In this document: one piece after another, positions 1 to 9,429 of the stretch
Layout of the letters: each line of letters begins with the position of its first letter
Numbering within the stretch: position 1 is the stretch's first letter
Origin: Sipunculus nudus
Taxonomy: Eukaryota > Annelida > Sipuncula > Golfingiida > Sipunculidae
Reading direction: 5' to 3'
Length of the DNA: 64,000 bases
Assembly (NCBI GenBank): GCA_026874595.1
Contig: CM049314.1
Span: 66,885,300 to 66,949,299 of the forward strand
The notes under the pieces: model-generated
The model's input: the letters and a program-made list of their open reading frames with translations, nothing else
What the model was told of the DNA's origin: nothing
Database searches by the model: none
Position numbers and translations under genes: made by a program

Positions 1-1400
1 TGGAGACAGCGAACTTTAACTATATATGGGAGATGTCAAGTTATTCAGACGCTGGCAATTCCTAAAATATTGTATGTAGCCAATTTAATGCAACCGACAA
101 GACAGTTTATTAAAAAAATAAAAAGCACGTTACATGACTTTATATGGAATGGAAAAAGACCAAACATAAAGTACAGCACATTAATTGGAAATTTACACGA
201 AGGATATCCGACATTGATTGTAAAATAAAAGCACAAAGAGTAATTTGGATAAAAAAATTAATAAACCAAAATGAATACAAAGCCATTTGGAAGGTAGTTC
301 CATCCCATTACTTAAAAAAGATTGGAGGAGAAGATAATATAAGGAGTAACTTCGACAAAAACAGAATACCAAAACATTTACAAATGTTTTATAAAGAGGC
401 ACTCAAAAGCTGGTCTCAGTTTGTATCAAATGAACCTACAGTATTTAGAAATATTAGTATTCAACCATTATGGAATAATAGTAAAATAACAATCAATCAA
501 AAATCTTTGTATTATCAGAAACTTGATGAAAAAGGTTTATACTCTGTGGCGGATTTTATTCTGAATAAAGTCGATGCAGACTCGAGTTATAAACAGACTT
601 TTTTGCAATATATCTCGTTATACAATGCTTTTCCTAATAAATGGCTAACAATTGTTAGACAGGGAATAAATGAATCAAGCGAACGTGAGGAAATAAGCTG
701 CCGTTCCCATGTATTGACAATAGAAGGAACTATGCAGATAAAAGACATGACAATGAAAAATGTATATAAATCCTTTGTGGAAAAAATCTATATAAAGTCA
801 ACATCTCCACAAAGGTTTGAGGTCAAACATCAGAACCTTGATTGGCACAGTGTATGTAGTTCAGTATACTCGTGTTATACATATTCAAGACATTTTCAAC
901 TAAAATTGATACATAATTATTTGCAGGTCAATAGGAATTTATTTAAATGGAGATTGAATGAAACTCAGTTATGCACATATTGTCAAAATGAAATAGAAAC
1001 TATATCACATCTGTTTTGTCAGTGTCATGTTATTAAAAGTTTGTATTTTAAGGTGTTAGATAAAATGGCCAAATATAATGTAGTCATGCCAAAATTAGAG
1101 GAAAAGTCAATTTTGTATGAACAAATTAACATCGAAGAAGATAGAATGCTTGTATGTCATTTGATTAATATTTTCAAACAGGTTGTTTATTATGGAAGAT
1201 ATAGATCACAGGTGAATGTAGGACATTTTGTAGCAAAAGTAAATGATATAAAAAATATTGAATATAGCATTGCCAAGAAGAACAACAAGGTCCAAGTACA
1301 TTGGTTTAAATGGGGTAAATTGGCAGATTTTCATTGAAAGTGAATATGAAGGATATGTTAACAAATGTATATATAAATGTGTTATTCGAATAAAAAAAAT
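1..1400 (+). mobile_element. LINE (L1-like) ORF2 C-terminal fragment, 5' end outside the window, frameshifted
   Basis: The remains of a non-LTR retrotransposon ORF2 protein, the reverse transcriptase that copies LINE RNA at a nicked target. Frame 1 is open from base 1 to about 222 and reads motifs typical of the segment after the RT domain (FIWNGK, then IGNLHEG). Frame 3 takes over at about 205-220 (DIDCKIKAQ) and stays open to a stop at 1335-1337, so one small indel separates the halves. Near the C-terminus is a zf-RVT type zinc-binding motif: CTYC, eight residues, H, two residues, C (about 980-1018). The trailer ends near 1385-1400 in an AATAAA followed by a short A run, which would be the element's 3' end. 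The endonuclease and RT catalytic core are not in the window. Clade assignment (L1/Tx1-like) is from motif memory. It is non-functional as it stands. Confidence 0.8.
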
Positions 1401-2540
1401 CCACTAAATTATTCAGAAATATCAATTAAACTCGTTAGAAATGCAAAATACAACACTTTTTGTAGCAGAAATCGATTCTACATTAAATATTTTCCAATGA
1501 ACAAATAATAAAGTTTTTCAGTTTAGGATTATCAAATAGTTCTGTGGTTAGCCCAGTCTATAATGGTTGTGTTGGAATGATGTATGGCCAGTATTTGAAT
1601 ATGACCGCCAATTATCCATAATTACGGAAGAAATGTAACACTGAATTTTAGTTATATTGTCATCCAAAGTTTTGACAAATATATGTTTGTAAAATTCTAT
1701 ATGGAAATTCTAAGGAATCAAGAATTTAGACAAAACTGCATACACTACTTCCGATAAATGAATCTCTTTAATATGTATTTAACAAATTATGATAAAATGC
1801 CAAGAAATTATTTGATTTACAAAATTGTATATGGTTTTGCCTTCACTAAATCAGGGGCCATTCCTAAAGCACTACTTTTTTTATAGTAGACAGAAATATA
1901 AGGAAAATGTTATTTTAAATTTTTTTATCACAAACATGCATTACATATATTAATAATAATGATAACAATAATAATTATAATAAAAATTCATTTCTGTTAT
2001 CAAATCAAAGATCTCAGATAAGCACTGTATACATATAATCATATTTAAGTAGCGGTTGTCCGCTTCTTGCATGCTGGTATATCTGTACGCATTCACGTGT
2101 ATTTGCTAGTGTTTGGAACATGGTTTGATATATTATTCACCGAATATTGATTTACATCACTCAATTATTGACATAAAGACATGTATTATATTGAATCTGT
2201 ACAAAAATCATAATTTTGTTCTGTGTCATTATTATTCTCGAAACCCATTACCTTAAAAAGAATTATTTAAAATGATATAAATCTGTAATTGCAACGTTGT
2301 CTTTTAAGTGAAACGATAATGCAGGTTTAAGCTAATGTCACAAGTCAAGGTGTGCACAGTCTATCATTTAAAGTGGAAAACGATTGACCAGGAAGATGAA
2401 TATGCAAACGCGTCGAGGTATCGGTTTCATATTGGTAATTTATCTGCACGTATTTCCGGTGGCCCTATCACTTCAAGCCCGCTTGTTACAGTAGCCTTCT
2501 GAGCGGAAGGTATCCCTGCGGAAGCATACTGATACGTTAA
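1401..2540. other. Intergenic, no gene seen
   Basis: AT-rich unique-looking sequence between the LINE tail and the first SLC23-like exon. I see no open frame, RNA gene or strong repeat. A promoter for the downstream gene would be expected near 2300-2540, but no clear TATA or other core element is convincing. Confidence 0.4.
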
Positions 2541-2789
2541 ATGTTAGCTGTTTGTTTAAGCAAAATGATCGGACAGTTTAGAGCTGAAACCCCGAGGATG
2601 GATATTTTAACAACGACAGACTCTCTCGATAAACCTGTTGATGATGGTAAAAATGAGTCATTCTTGATGCCAAATATATCAAAGGACCTCAAAAATGGGC
2701 ATATTCACTCCGATACCTCAACTGACAATATGCTATACACAATAGATGACGTTCCACCATGGCATACAGCGACACTACTCGGTCTACAG
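2541..2789 (+). CDS. SLC23-like exon, N-terminus
   Basis: Open from an ATG at 2541 through a cytosolic-type, charged N-terminal tail of about 65 residues to the family signature YTIDDVPPWHTATLLGLQ, which corresponds to the Y.IDD.PPW....LGLQ of SVCT proteins just before the first membrane helix. It ends at CAG before GTATGC (phase 0). A second ATG at 2565 (KMIGQF) is an alternative start. The next exon begins with CAC, restoring the family's LGLQH. Confidence 0.75.
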
Positions 2790-4101
2790 GTATGCAAAAC
2801 GATACTTGACCATGAAATTAAAAGCAGAAATATTTGATTACAAAACATATTTAATAATTATAGTTTATTCAGGATAAGCGATTAATTTGAATGGTCCTGA
2901 TCCAGATTTTATTGGGTAAATATTTTAAATACATTTAAATACAAAAATCGTGAGTACATATGAAAAAGCAAAGTGTAATACATCATATGAATAAAAATAT
3001 AAGATATAATCCATAAGACATAACTTGTACTAAATAATAAAAAGGAAGCCTCCTTTAAAATATTATCATAGATTGCGATTAACAAGATTATATTATGCTA
3101 TGTAATAGTTGTGTTCCAGTGGTTAAGGCCGAAATATGTTAGAGTTGTTTGAAAAATTTTCTGTTTGTTGTGAAAAAAAGTTAACCTGAAACCTTGATAT
3201 AAAAAAGTTTCACATGAACTTTTCACAAGTTTCTAATATGCGCAAGGAAGGGACGTGCTTTAACAGACATATATTCACACTGCCTAGAATCGGACTGCCA
3301 AGAGAACGACTCAACTGGTTAGGGTTTATAAAGTATAAATGTTGTGAAGACGGTAATGTAGCTCGTTCAAAAACATTGGTTATGTCCTGCGTCAAGGAAA
3401 ATGACATACACATGGGTGTTTTTTAGATAAGGACTTCACGGAATAAGTATATTCTAGCCGTACGTGAAATATAAACAGGTGTTTCCTTGAAATGCAATAT
3501 ATTTTTATTTTAAAATTTGACAGTTGAAAAAAGAGGTCCCGCTCGCCCACAGTGCGTAACGGTTTTGAACAGAAAAGACCTGTGGCGGAGAGGTGACAAA
3601 CATTGAAAACGATTGATGAAAAGAAAACGTTCGGATTTATCATGTCGGGACAAGCGCGTCATACCTCAAATTTCAGGAGCGAAAGCTGACAGGTGACGAA
3701 TGGCGGGCACGTGGAACGTTCGTGACTCGTGCTTTAGTATGTTTAAATGTCCTATCTGCCTTGTGTGAAAAATAACTTGATTCTTGGTGTCATTTATACC
3801 TTAAACGTTAAAATGCATTTAAGAATGAAGTTCGTAGTTACTCGAACTTTTCTTTGGATTTTGCTTATTTTTTTCTGTATATTATACAAAGAACTAGCAT
3901 GAACACATTATCATCTGTATTCATAATGGAAGTAAATATTCAGTTGAATGAATACTTTATGTGTATTTATAATGCTAAAAGTATTCTTCGTCAGACATCC
4001 TTAAGCAACATATCATAATGATGATGATATGTATAATGCTGTATAACTGATGTTACAGCGTCAATTTCATTTATCCTCCTTTGTTTTGTTCGCAAAAGCA
4101 G

Positions 4102-4259
4102 CACTTTTTGGTGATGTTTGTGGGACAGATCGCCCAGGCGACGCTGATATTTGACGCCTTGGGTTTCGAAGACGATATTCAATTACGTGGTCAGCTGATC
4201 AGCACAATCCTTATCATGGCTGCCTTTGCAACAGTCTTGCAAACAACTCTCGGAAGCAG
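4102..4259 (+). CDS. SLC23-like exon, first transmembrane segments
   Basis: Acceptor GCAAAAGCAG before CACTTT, donor GTGGGG after AGCAG, 158 bp (phase 0 to 2). It encodes HFLVMFVGQIAQ, then RGQLISTILIMAAFATVLQT and TLGSR, matching the family's H.LTMF ... IIST.LF..G..TLLQT..G.RLP. The usual proline of the first helix (AVP) is not present, so this copy is divergent even where it is open. Confidence 0.75.
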
Positions 4260-4792
4260 GTGGGGACAGAATTTTGCATCTATATATTTCTACATTATAC
4301 AATTATCGACTATGAGAGGTGATGACAAATTGATATTAGACTTTGCAATATTCCAGACTGCTTTCTGAAAGCACAAATTAAAATCTCATATATTTCTTAA
4401 CTATTAAGAATGATGTATATGAGAGAGGGGCCAATACGATTTGATGAACATAAGATTTTGTTTGTTACATGTTTATTTGCTATATATGTGCATGTATATA
4501 CACTGTACACTAACATATTTTATTGATCATAATGCATATTGCAATGTGTACTGCTGCGTATCACGTCAACGCAAAACATCATGGTTAGAATATTACTTAA
4601 TATCCAGTCAGAATGTAAATACACTGTTTTTTTTATGCATTATGAACTTTATACATTGTTGTTCCACTATATATAAACCTTCCTACACCCGTTCCCACTT
4701 ACTACCTGGCGAAGAAATTTGTGTTTTGAAAGCTCGGATCAATGATATAAGTAAGTCTACAGAAAGACCCCATCTGTCATTTATTTTCTCAA

Positions 4793-4844
<52 letters not shown>
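4793..4844. repeat. (AT)n microsatellite in SLC23-like intron
   Basis: About 25 AT dinucleotides. Translations of this run (YIYIYI) are the source of spurious open frames on both strands. Confidence 0.95.
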
Positions 4845-4846
<2 letters not shown>

Positions 4847-5033
4847 GAAATAATGTTTGCATCAACATCAAGGAAGGTAAGTCTGGACTTTAATTTTATT
4901 TATCTGAATAAATTTAATTATATTTTAAATTTGAAGAAATAGCTGGCGTAATATGTTAGCTACTTATTTGTGGTCATTAACTGCTATTGCTATCATTGAC
5001 GAGTAATCTAATTAATGTACTTTATTATTACAG

Positions 5034-5122
5034 ATTGCCTATTGTTCATGGAATTTCCGCCTCATTTCTCATTTCTCTGCCCCTTGTCGTGATATCTTCT
5101 TTATCGATGTGGGATACTGTGG
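5034..5122 (+). CDS. SLC23-like exon, RLPIVHG segment
   Basis: Acceptor TTATTATTACAG, donor GTAATT, 89 bp (phase 2 to 1). After completing the arginine codon split across the intron it reads LPIVHGISASFLISLPLVV and ends SLSMWDTV, matching the family's RLPIVQG.SFAFL.P....SL..W. The in-phase junction with the previous exon is strong evidence that both are real exons. Confidence 0.72.
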
Positions 5123-5741
5123 GTAATTCACTGAATACATTACTAAACATTTTAAGTTGTCAATATCAACATCTCACGGAGGAAAGTTTAATGATTTCGT
5201 AGTAGAACAGTGTGGTAAATATAACGAGACGGCTGTGAATAAGGGTTAGCCCTAAGCGAAGGTTTACCTGTACACATAGGAGACTGTGAACAAATAAGGA
5301 AAATTCACAGTATTCTGTAACACATGTAACTACTACATAGTTTCGTAAAATACGTAGTTGCACTTATTGGTAATAGTGGCTGAAGACTGAACTGGTGTGA
5401 TTTGAATGTATACATGTTTAATTGCTTGTTGTTGCATTGATTATCCCCGGTTGCATAATAGTTACAGGTAATCAGGTAAATTTACAAGAAACTGTACAAA
5501 GTGTTGCGTAATAATGCTTTAAACCCTTTGTTACATCCATTTTTTTACAGGCGCTCAGTAGGAAACGGTGACACAATGCAACAAGGCACGCTTCTTGGCT
5601 TAGTGAACAAAAATGTCATAGCGATTGTTATAAGGCATATTATTAAAATATGTTTACGGTTGTGTTTACTAGGACAATGCATTGTCAATACTTTTTTCTA
5701 CTAATACTGGCATATTTTTTTTATTATAATAATTTATATTA

Positions 5742-5785
<44 letters not shown>

Positions 5786-6895
5786 TTATGTTTTTAGTTA
5801 TTTTATAATTTATATAAAGGGAGACTTGTAAAGGGACGGCATGGTTATTCCATCATGGGTAAACGACAACACACATGTGTATACCTGTATATCTCTGGAT
5901 CTATACCATAGAACTCTCGAAGAGTAGTTTCTTGCAGCAGCAAACTCTGACATCCCTAACATTTCAGGAATAAAAAAAGCAACAACAATCCTTTACTTTG
6001 TGTTGGTACCAGGCTAGTTAGTGTATTGCATATCAAAATAAGTATAGGGTTACGGAGATTTAAGCATGAACTGCCTAATATGGGGACAGTCGATAATATT
6101 TCCTGTGTGAGTGATGACATCTGTGAAAACTCAAAACAAAACTTTTCTGCAATGCCTTTGCGTAAACAACAAAGAATTTCGATATTCTGGGAACAGAACA
6201 GTTTTCTACCAGAACAGTTATCTAAAATGATACTTCATAGTGGAATATGATGTTTATGCATGATCTCAAACTTTTTACATGGCCAGAGAATTGCACTGAA
6301 GGGATTTGGTTAATGTGTCGTATCTAAAACCCAGATCAGATGATATATTATATCATAATTCAAGTATATTGTCAAATGGCACCGACTGCGACAACACTTA
6401 ACTGTGGAAAGTAAAACCCAGAGAGGTACAAGCGGTTCCAACGTCTATTCTAGAGGATAATTTTAAAAATCTTCCAGTACTATGTCACAATAGCCTGTAG
6501 ATTTAGAACATACAGAAAATACATTGTGTCGTTTAAAGATTATAAGAGCTATGGCCTGCGAGTGAATAGCAAATATTCATATAATGACGAAAACTATGAA
6601 GAATCTGTTATTAATCTATATATCTGTTTAAAGCAAGAAATCATTGTGTGTGTCCGACATCTATTTGATAAAATAGAAATATGCATAATGAAGTGTGTAG
6701 TTTGACATTATATTATATCCTTTAATGTAACATCATTTCATAACTTTACATTATATATTAAGTATTTTCTACGGGTTCCTGTTTCTCTGCATGAATGTGC
6801 AAGGAAGACAACCATAAGGACATTTCATCATGTCAAGAAATATTAATATTGAATGTCAGTTTTTTTTTAAATAATTTAAATAATTTTTACCACAG
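5123..6895 (+). other. Intron or introns where one SLC23 exon is missing
   Basis: Between the W-containing exon and the next recognised exon the family has a variable loop ending near RxREVQGA. No exon joining phase 1 to phase 0 was found. A good acceptor (TTTTTTACAG, 5541-5550) precedes a stretch reading SVGNGDTMQQGTLLG in only one frame. That frame is wrong by one base for the upstream donor, and no donor follows. It may be a dead remnant. An (ATT)n run lies at 5743-5783. Confidence 0.35.
5743..5783. repeat. (ATT)n microsatellite
   Basis: About 13 ATT units followed by AATT-rich sequence. Confidence 0.9.
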
Positions 6896-7077
6896 GCTCA
6901 AAGTGCTTTGATAACTGCTACCTTTGTCAACATCATCATCGGATACTCGGGGGTCCTAGGTCTGCTCCTGCCCTATGTGCGCCATCTGATGATAGCCGTT
7001 GTTATCACGATGATTGGACTCCCCGTGGCGGATCTTGGTGTTACTTTTGCCGCTCAAAGCTTGCCAATCGCTGTTTC
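6896..7077 (+). CDS. SLC23-like exon, AQSALITA segment
   Basis: Acceptor TTTTTACCACAG, donor GTGAGC, 182 bp (phase 0 to 2). It reads AQSALITATFVNIIIGYSG, then VLGLLLPYVRHLMIAVV and ITMIGLPVADLGV. This aligns with VQGAI.VAS.F...IGF.GL.GLLL..IGPL.IAPT..LIGL.LF. The helix pattern is kept, but the glycine and proline residues of the GPL-IAPT stretch are replaced by charged or aliphatic ones, so substrate handling would be changed or lost. Confidence 0.75.
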
Positions 7078-7315
7078 GTGAGCTCTCCATGTATCCTCGT
7101 TTATGCTACCAAATTAATATCGATAACGTAGACTGAATCATCAAATTGATTGTTATTTTTTAACATATAACCTACGTTTGCAATGTATTTTGCTGCACTG
7201 GGTTTCCTCCAATAATTGTTAACTATCGCAAAAGTTTATTAATTAGATACAAAATAAGCCATTTACTGTGTTTTGATAAGATGTTGTTTTTCATATTGGA
7301 AATGACAAAAAAAAT

Positions 7316-7318
<3 letters not shown>

Positions 7319-7362
<44 letters not shown>

Positions 7363-7369
7363 TATATAA
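7319..7369. repeat. (AT)n microsatellite
   Basis: About 18 AT units and a shorter second run in the intron between SLC23-like exons. Confidence 0.92.
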
Positions 7370-7453
7370 TGCGTATAGCCACATATATGGTCATAAGAAA
7401 TTGTTCATCAAACATATATGTACAGCCGATTTCTATACCTTTCCACTTGACAT

Positions 7454-7480
7454 CTGATGAAGAAGCTCTAAGCTTCGAAA
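7454..7480 (+). ncRNA. Hammerhead-ribozyme-like core, possibly a Penelope-like element remnant
   Basis: CTGATGA (7454-7460) is followed by a perfect 5-bp hairpin (GAAGC / GCTTC, loop TCTAA, 7462-7476) and GAAA (7477-7480). That is the order of the conserved core, stem II and core of a hammerhead ribozyme. One extra A sits between CTGATGA and the stem. I could not find pairing strands for stems I and III. Type I hammerheads with very short stem III are known in Penelope-like retroelements, which would explain a relic here. The motif is short, so chance or an inactive relic is possible. Confidence 0.33.
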
Positions 7481-7756
7481 GTTTGTGAATGCCACTGTTA
7501 AGCAGTTTAAACTATACCAATATAAAACAACTATCGTTTGAAGTTTTAATATGTGCAACTTACTTATGATATAATATAACCCGTTTTTTTCTTAAAAAAA
7601 TATAAAGGGATACTGATACCCAGATGTAACTGATTTGAAAGTATATTATAACGTTTTGAGAAAGGTGCTTTCAATTATGCCTAACATATCGCCAGCATAT
7701 TCTCAACTGTGACTGAATGTAAATTAAAATAGCTTAAATATTCTTTTGGGTCACAG

Positions 7757-7881
7757 GACTGTTGTTGTGGCTACCATATTCGGGCAGTACTTGGCAAACA
7801 TGAAGGTACCCATTCCTGTTTCGCGGTGAAGAAGAAAATGTGTGAGTTGAAACGATCAGCTGTTTTTTTTCAGCATATCCG
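7757..7881 (+). pseudogene. SLC23-like exon with two frame disruptions
   Basis: Acceptor GGGTCACAG, donor GTAAGA. In frame with the previous exon it reads TVVVATIFGQYLANMK then VPIPVSR, matching the family's ....LFSQYLRN.. .PVPVYSR, and meets a TGA at about 7829. A -1 shift restores KKKMCELKRSAVFF. A second -1 shift in the T run (7862-7870) restores FFSAYP at the exon end, matching F..FP before the next helix. Both shifts are single-base losses, the second in a homopolymer. A cryptic donor (GTACCC at 7806) would keep the frame into the next exon but delete the loop. Confidence 0.65.
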
Positions 7882-7976
7882 GTAAGAAGAACCTAAACGT
7901 ATGCAATTTTCAATTGGTTATTTCAGGTGAAAATGCATCGTTCAGATTATAAAATATTTTATCCCTGTGTATTCAG

Positions 7977-8100
7977 ATGTTCATGGCAATGATATTGATA
8001 TGGGTGGTGTGTGCCTTTCTGACGTCAGGACAATCAGGACAGACACCAAATTACAGGCGGTGAAAGACGCAGCATGGATCAGTTTCCCTCTGCCCTGTAG
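7977..8100 (+). pseudogene. SLC23-like exon with internal deletion
   Basis: Acceptor GTGTATTCAG. It begins MFMAMILIWVVCAFLT, matching the helix ending in LLC..LT, but the loop that follows is too short. Within about 12 bases the homology continues in another frame as RTDTKLQAVKDAAW then ISFPLPC, matching ARTDtk....a.W..fPyPc. Roughly 31 bp appear to be missing between LT and RTD relative to family members. The exon ends at 8100 before GTGATG. No later SLC23 exon was recognised downstream. Confidence 0.65.
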
Positions 8101-8395
8101 GTGATGAAGAAAATATTTACAGAGCTTTCTGTGACGTGTTTTTTCTTCAAGTATGTCTTGGATAAAAGGACAGGTCTAAACAGTATAATTTACGTATATG
8201 AAAACTTTTCTTCATATTTTTGTGAGATCAAAACACTATTAAAATCAATTCATCCTATGTTTCTTTGTAGCTCTAACTTTTCTTTTAGACAAAATTCACT
8301 TATTTTGACACTAAAGTCATGGAATTCATACAGTCAAGTTCTTGACAAAATAAGTATTGGGATAAATTCAAGAAACAGCCAACAAGTTCTTAAAC
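8101..8395. other. Short stretch between the last SLC23-like exon and the DIRS element
   Basis: AT-rich. It has a 114-codon open frame on the plus strand that runs on into the mobile element and shows no family resemblance. It is most likely intron sequence of the broken transporter gene. Confidence 0.4.
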
Positions 8396-8439
8396 TCCCC
8401 CATGCCCTCCCCATGAATGGTGGTTTTGTTAGTGAACTG

Positions 8440-8598
8440 TTGTGAGCTTTTCTGTATTAATGAAAATTTTCTCTGTTAAAAGTTTATACACCAGAGTAAG
8501 CCAACTAAAATGTTCCCTTATTGGGCCTATTATCGCCCATGCCGCCTCATTCCCGTGTATCTAGGTCACACTTCCGTTTCCGGTAATCACTTTTTCTG
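8440..8598 (+). repeat. DIRS terminal inverted repeat, low-coordinate (3') end
   Basis: Matches the reverse complement of 11463-11621 with few differences. Shared stretches include GAGTAAGCCAACTAAAAT, TTGGGCCTATTATCGCCCAT and TATCTAGGTCACACTTCCGT. Confidence 0.9.
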
Positions 8599-8617
8599 TG
8601 GAGTAAGGAAGAGAACT

Positions 8618-8643
8618 GGGGTTGGGGGTGGGGGTGGGGGGTG
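8618..8643 (+). repeat. G-tract cluster (possible G-quadruplex)
   Basis: Four or more runs of 4-6 G separated by one or two bases, between the terminal repeat and the internal complementary region. A second G-rich run lies at 8713-8731 at the centre of the internal region. Confidence 0.6.
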
Positions 8644-8657
8644 GAGCTGTGTGTAAA

Positions 8658-8778
8658 ACAGAAAAGCTCAAAACAGTTTACTAACAAAACCACCATTCAC
8701 GGGGAGGGAATTGGGGGGGGGGCGAGGGGGGTTATTACGTAAACATAATTGTGAGCTGTTTCTGTATTAATGAGAATT
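8658..8778. repeat. DIRS internal complementary region (ICR)
   Basis: The first half, 8658-8718, is the reverse complement of 8396-8455 (shared core CTAACAAAACCACCATTCA). The second half, 8731-8778, is the reverse complement of 11593-11640 (shared core TTTCTGTATTAATGAGAATT). The region therefore carries the complements of both outer ends back to back. This is the DIRS arrangement thought to template joining of the two ends into a circle. Its position just inside the 3' end agrees with minus-strand coding. Confidence 0.85.
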
Positions 8779-8879
8779 GACAGATAAACTTTGGGGAGGG
8801 GATAACAACCTAGAAGCAGCGGGAACGAGAAGAACATAGCCGCCATATGGCAAACCAGCCGCACTAGAGTCGACACGGT

Positions 8880-9423
8880 GGGCTGTCAGAAACGTACGTA
8901 TCAGATAAGTAGATTGGGAGCAAAATCGCGTGGAAGGGAGGCGATCCCTGTCGCGAAGGTGAGCACCACACCCAGAAACTGCACAAACTGAGTGGCTGGA
9001 AGCGGAGATGAGAGCGATCAGCCGCATGAACCATCAATCGTCCAGAGACGGGAGGACTGACATGCTCGTCGTACAGTGAGGGGCAGTGACGGTGCGGACA
9101 AGCATGGGAAATATCCACGGGGCCACAATGAACCCAAACGGGAGGGCGCGGAACTGATAGACGCGGGACCTGTAAGCAAACCGAAGATACGGTTGGTGCG
9201 ACAGACGGACCAGGACGTGACGGGACGGAGCACCGCATGAACATTGTACATGCGGAACGGCGGTGGCGCAGTACGAATTGAGGGGACCGAAACGAACATG
9301 AAGCGCCACAGCCCGTGAGGTGAGGTGACCAGGAATATCCGTGAAGAAACCCCGGACCGGCAGGGGAAACCTCGATAAGCGCCCTCTAGAAGAGCAGAGC
9401 TGAGAGGCATCCTCGAGAGACAA
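8880..9423 (-). pseudogene. DIRS-type reverse transcriptase, broken
   Basis: Minus-strand RT fragments in several frames: FRMYNVHAVLRPVTSW (about 9255-9205), YLRFAYRSRVYQFRALPFG and APWIFPMLV (about 9200-9100), LDD immediately followed by TGA (9042-9034), then FVQFLGVVLTFATGIASLP in another frame (about 8987-8930). The LRFAY..RVYQFRALPFG block is characteristic of DIRS/Ngaro RTs. The stretch between RPVTSW and YLRF that should hold the first catalytic aspartate (DLxDAY-type motif) is missing, and the aromatic residue before LDD is serine. It cannot encode an active polymerase. Confidence 0.78.
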
Positions 9424-9429
9424 CCATTT

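Larger units (their letters stand above)
2541..8100 (+). pseudogene. SLC23-type nucleobase/ascorbate transporter gene, 5' part, probably a pseudogene
   Basis: Split gene whose exons match the nucleobase-ascorbate transporter family (SLC23/SVCT, PF00860), multi-pass plasma-membrane permeases that co-transport ascorbate or nucleobases with sodium. Recognised exons are 2541-2789, 4102-4259, 5034-5122, 6896-7077, 7757-7881 and 7977-8100. They cover the N-terminus, the first transmembrane segments and the segment up to the conserved FPxPC. The first three join in phase (0, 2, 1). The exon that should lie between 5122 and 6896 was not found. The fifth and sixth carry small deletions that break the frame. 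Nothing after FPLPC was recognised, so the family's ESxGDYY-like core and the second half are absent. A DIRS-like element starts 296 bp downstream. The family's GPLxIAPT-type stretch is degraded in exon 6896-7077. Sequencing indels could explain some shifts, but not the ~31-bp loss in the last exon. Confidence 0.72.

Noticed and set aside
4441-4893. 150-codon frame with a YIYIYI run
   Set aside because: It crosses an (AT)n microsatellite inside an intron of the SLC23-like gene and has no domain.
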